Positions 6,354 through 7,580 of a DNA stretch of 7,580 nt are shown here, in pieces. The stretch is from positions 1 to 7,580 of the forward strand of contig RFRI01000056.1 in NCBI GenBank assembly GCA_009924535.1, given 5' to 3'. The stretch comes from Verrucomicrobiota bacterium (GTDB lineage Bacteria > Verrucomicrobiota > Verrucomicrobiia > Opitutales > UBA953). Numbering within the stretch: position 1 is the first letter of the stretch; each line of letters begins with the position of its first letter. The translations under genes and the position numbers were made by a program. The notes beneath the pieces are model-generated. The model was not told where the DNA came from, made no database searches, and saw nothing but the letters and a program-made list of their open reading frames with translations.

Positions 6354-6390
6354 GTACCGAAGGCGTCCGCTTGTGTCCGCCCTTACTCCC

Positions 6391-6954
6391 ATGGCCTCCC
6401 TACCCGTCAACCGTATCAAGAAGAAGAACATCATGAGCTACAATGGTGAGCTCTGCATCGTTCTCGAGTGCCTCGTCCGCACCCCCCCGAACAACGCTTC
6501 CTACGTCCAGATGGAACTCCGCTCCATCAAGACCGGCGCCAAGATCCCGGTCCGCTGCGGCATCGGAGTCAGCTTCGACGTCTTCGACAACAGCACGAAG
6601 TCCCTCGAGATGTCCTATGAGGCCGACGGCAGCTACGTCTTCGTCGACACCAACACCAACGAAGAATACTACATCTCGGCCGCTTCCCTCGCCGATTCCA
6701 AGGAGTTCCTGATCTCGGGCACCTCCTACATGGTCCTCTTCGTCGAGGAGAAGCCGGTCACCGTCGACCTCCCCCCTTCCGTCATCGTCGAAGTCCTCGA
6801 AGCCCCGCCCGCCGTCAAGGGCGACACCGCCGGCAACGTCCAGAAGACGGTCACCTGCGAAAACGGCCTCCAGGTCAACGTCCCGCTCTTCATCAAGCAG
6901 GGCGAGAAGATCAAGGTCAGCACCGAGAACAAGGAGTACCTCGGTCGCGCCTAA
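6391..6954 (+). CDS. efp: Translation elongation factor P, atypical tip loop
   Basis: EF-P binds between the ribosomal P and E sites and helps form peptide bonds at polyproline stretches. The 187-residue product has the normal three-domain length. Domain III is clear: EAPPAVKGDTAGNVQKTV, then VPLFIKQGEKIKVST and a terminal EYLGR. The N-terminal KOW-like domain aligns without gaps to E. coli EF-P around the TG following the loop. Where E. coli has PGKG with modified Lys34, this protein has Pro32-Pro33-Asn34-Asn35, so the usual Lys/Arg modification site is absent. The ATG at 6391 is preferred over an in-frame GTG at 6373, which would add six residues not typical of the family. No Shine-Dalgarno is seen. 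An intrinsic terminator follows at 6979. The gene for the secreted protein ends 115 bases upstream, on the same strand. Confidence 0.93.
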   Translation: MASLPVNRIKKKNIMSYNGELCIVLECLVRTPPNNASYVQMELRSIKTGAKIPVRCGIGVSFDVFDNSTKSLEMSYEADGSYVFVDTNTNEEYYISAASLADSKEFLISGTSYMVLFVEEKPVTVDLPPSVIVEVLEAPPAVKGDTAGNVQKTVTCENGLQVNVPLFIKQGEKIKVSTENKEYLGRA

Positions 6955-6978
6955 GCCCGCCCCTCCAGGCGACGCATC

Positions 6979-7009
6979 GAACCCCGGCTTGCCGGGGTTC
7001 ATTTTTTTT
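6979..7009 (+). terminator. Intrinsic (Rho-independent) terminator of efp
   Basis: A perfect 9-base-pair stem, GAACCCCGG (6979-6987) with CCGGGGTTC (6992-7000), closes a CTTG loop. An A and then eight consecutive T (7002-7009) follow on the plus strand. It starts 25 bases after the efp stop codon. The opposite strand lacks a T run at the right side, so it should act only on plus-strand transcripts and would shield the convergent tRNA gene from read-through. Confidence 0.93.
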
Positions 7010-7036
7010 GGGCAGACGTCCCGCCCGGAGGGAGCG

Positions 7037-7107
7037 TAGACCCGCAGGGATTCGAACCCCGACAAAGTGAACCAAAATCACTTGTGCTACCGTTACACCA
7101 CGGGTCT
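7037..7107 (-). tRNA. trnQ: tRNA-Gln, anticodon UUG
   Basis: A 71-base cloverleaf reads on the minus strand from 7107 down. The acceptor stem AGACCCG (7107-7101) pairs fully with CGGGTCT (7044-7038), and the discriminator is A (7037). The D-stem GTGT/GCAC encloses loop AACGGTA. The anticodon stem AGTGA/TCACT encloses TTTTGGT with anticodon TTG at 7075-7073. A short TTGT variable region precedes the T-stem CGGGG/CCCTG with loop TTCGAAT. T8, A14, GG at 18-19 and A21 are all in place. It reads CAA and, by wobble, CAG codons. No CCA is encoded, so the tail must be added enzymatically. The first pair is A1-U72 instead of the U1-A72 common in bacterial tRNA-Gln. It is convergent with efp and divergent from pyrH. 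Confidence 0.95.
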
Positions 7108-7117
7108 GCGCACCCCG

Positions 7118-7147
7118 ACTGAACAGCGAGTCGCGGGTCGGAGTCAA
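7118..7147 (-). promoter_or_regulatory. Candidate promoter of tRNA-Gln
   Basis: On the minus strand TTGACT (7147-7142) matches five of six bases of the -35 consensus. It is followed after 18 bases by TTCAGT (7123-7118), a three-of-six -10 match. Transcription would begin only a few bases before the mature tRNA 5' end at 7107. The -10 match is weak, so this is tentative. Confidence 0.3.
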
Positions 7148-7199
7148 GCGAGACCAAGGCGGGGTTGACGCTGGGGTTTATAGGGCTCATTTCCCCTGT

Positions 7200-7580
7200 A
7201 TGCCCGCCTCCACCTCCCAGAAGCCGAAGTACCGTCGTATCGTGCTGAAGATCAGCGGAGAAGCCCTGCGCAATGACACCACCGGCGCCTCCATCGACAG
7301 CGCCGTGCTCGACCGCCTCGCCGAAGAGCTCCGCTCGATCCAGAAGGTCGGCACCCAGGTCGCGGTCGTCGTCGGCGGCGGCAACATCTTCCGCGGCCTC
7401 GCCGGCGCGCGCGCCAACGGCACCGACCGCACCACGGGCGACAACATGGGCATGCTCGCCACGGTCATCAACGGACTCGCCCTCATGGACCGCCTCGAGA
7501 AGGCCGGCCTGGAATGCCGCGTGATGACGGCCATCCCGATGGACCGCATCGCCGAACCGTTCATCCAGCGCCGCGCCACC
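7200..7580 (+). CDS. pyrH: UMP kinase, N-terminal part, cut by window edge
   Basis: Phosphorylates UMP to UDP with ATP in pyrimidine nucleotide synthesis; bacterial UMP kinases are hexamers of the amino-acid-kinase fold, normally regulated by GTP and UTP. From the ATG at 7200, 127 codons are open to the window edge, about half of the usual ~240 residues. Motifs seen are the phosphate-binding KISGEAL (17-23), the glycine loop VVVGGGNIFRG (56-66), TTGDNMGMLATVINGLAL (78-95) and MTAIPMDRIAEPF (109-121), all characteristic of PyrH. A ten-residue polar head precedes the first strand. There is no well-placed Shine-Dalgarno; AGGG lies about 15 bases upstream. It is the first gene of its transcript on this side, since a minus-strand tRNA and a terminator precede it. 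Confidence 0.96.
   Translation, partial: MPASTSQKPKYRRIVLKISGEALRNDTTGASIDSAVLDRLAEELRSIQKVGTQVAVVVGGGNIFRGLAGARANGTDRTTGDNMGMLATVINGLALMDRLEKAGLECRVMTAIPMDRIAEPFIQRRAT

Noticed and set aside
6373..6390. In-frame GTG as efp start
   Set aside because: Adds six residues not typical of EF-P and has no ribosome-binding site advantage over the ATG at 6391.
7165..7192. TTGACG (7165-7170) as the -35 of a pyrH promoter
   Set aside because: No acceptable -10 hexamer lies 16-18 bases downstream; the nearby TATAGG (7179-7184) is only 8 bases away from it.
1..7580. CRISPR array, insertion sequence, prophage or toxin-antitoxin module
   Set aside because: No regularly spaced direct repeats, transposase or phage motifs, terminal inverted repeats or small toxin/antitoxin gene pair could be seen on either strand.

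Overview
The window is GC-rich, with codon third positions dominated by G and C, and it reads as an ordinary, densely packed bacterial chromosome segment. No transposase, integrase, CRISPR array or plasmid function is visible. A plant/cyanobacteria-like ADP-glucose pyrophosphorylase start, scarce Shine-Dalgarno sequences and several unrecognised exported proteins would fit a high-GC verrucomicrobial (Opitutae-type) genome. That placement is inference; no rRNA or other decisive marker is present.

Layout. At the left edge is the 5' part of glgC (1-497, minus). It diverges from a YycJ-like metallo-beta-lactamase-fold hydrolase (601-1395, plus). That gene ends 3 bases from the stop codon of a convergent minus-strand block. 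In transcription order the block is an ABCG-type ABC-2 half-transporter (5547 down to 3850), a small membrane-anchored protein (3731 down to 3336) and a 641-residue exported helical/TPR-like protein (3324 down to 1399). The last two are 11 bases apart and probably co-transcribed. The 118-base gap after the transporter holds a GC-rich hairpin and a 26-base near-palindrome around a TATAAG box, so the two genes may have their own controlled promoter.

On the right, diverging from the transporter across 47 bases, are an unrecognised secreted protein (5595-6275, plus) and translation elongation factor P (6391-6954, plus). EF-P ends in a textbook intrinsic terminator (6979-7009). A tRNA-Gln(UUG) lies on the minus strand (7037-7107). 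The start of pyrH (UMP kinase, from 7200, plus) runs off the right edge.

Working together: glgC (glycogen synthesis), efp, tRNA-Gln and pyrH are housekeeping functions without an obvious shared pathway. The transporter, membrane protein and exported protein form the only plausible functional cluster, probably linked to the cell envelope, but the substrate cannot be read from sequence. The most notable observations are an EF-P whose tip loop carries Asn where a modified Lys or Arg is expected, a pair of mutually exclusive stem-loops in the efp leader, an A1-U72 pair in tRNA-Gln, the near-palindrome at 3789-3814, and an almost complete lack of Shine-Dalgarno sequences. I see no gene-free stretch longer than 300 bases.
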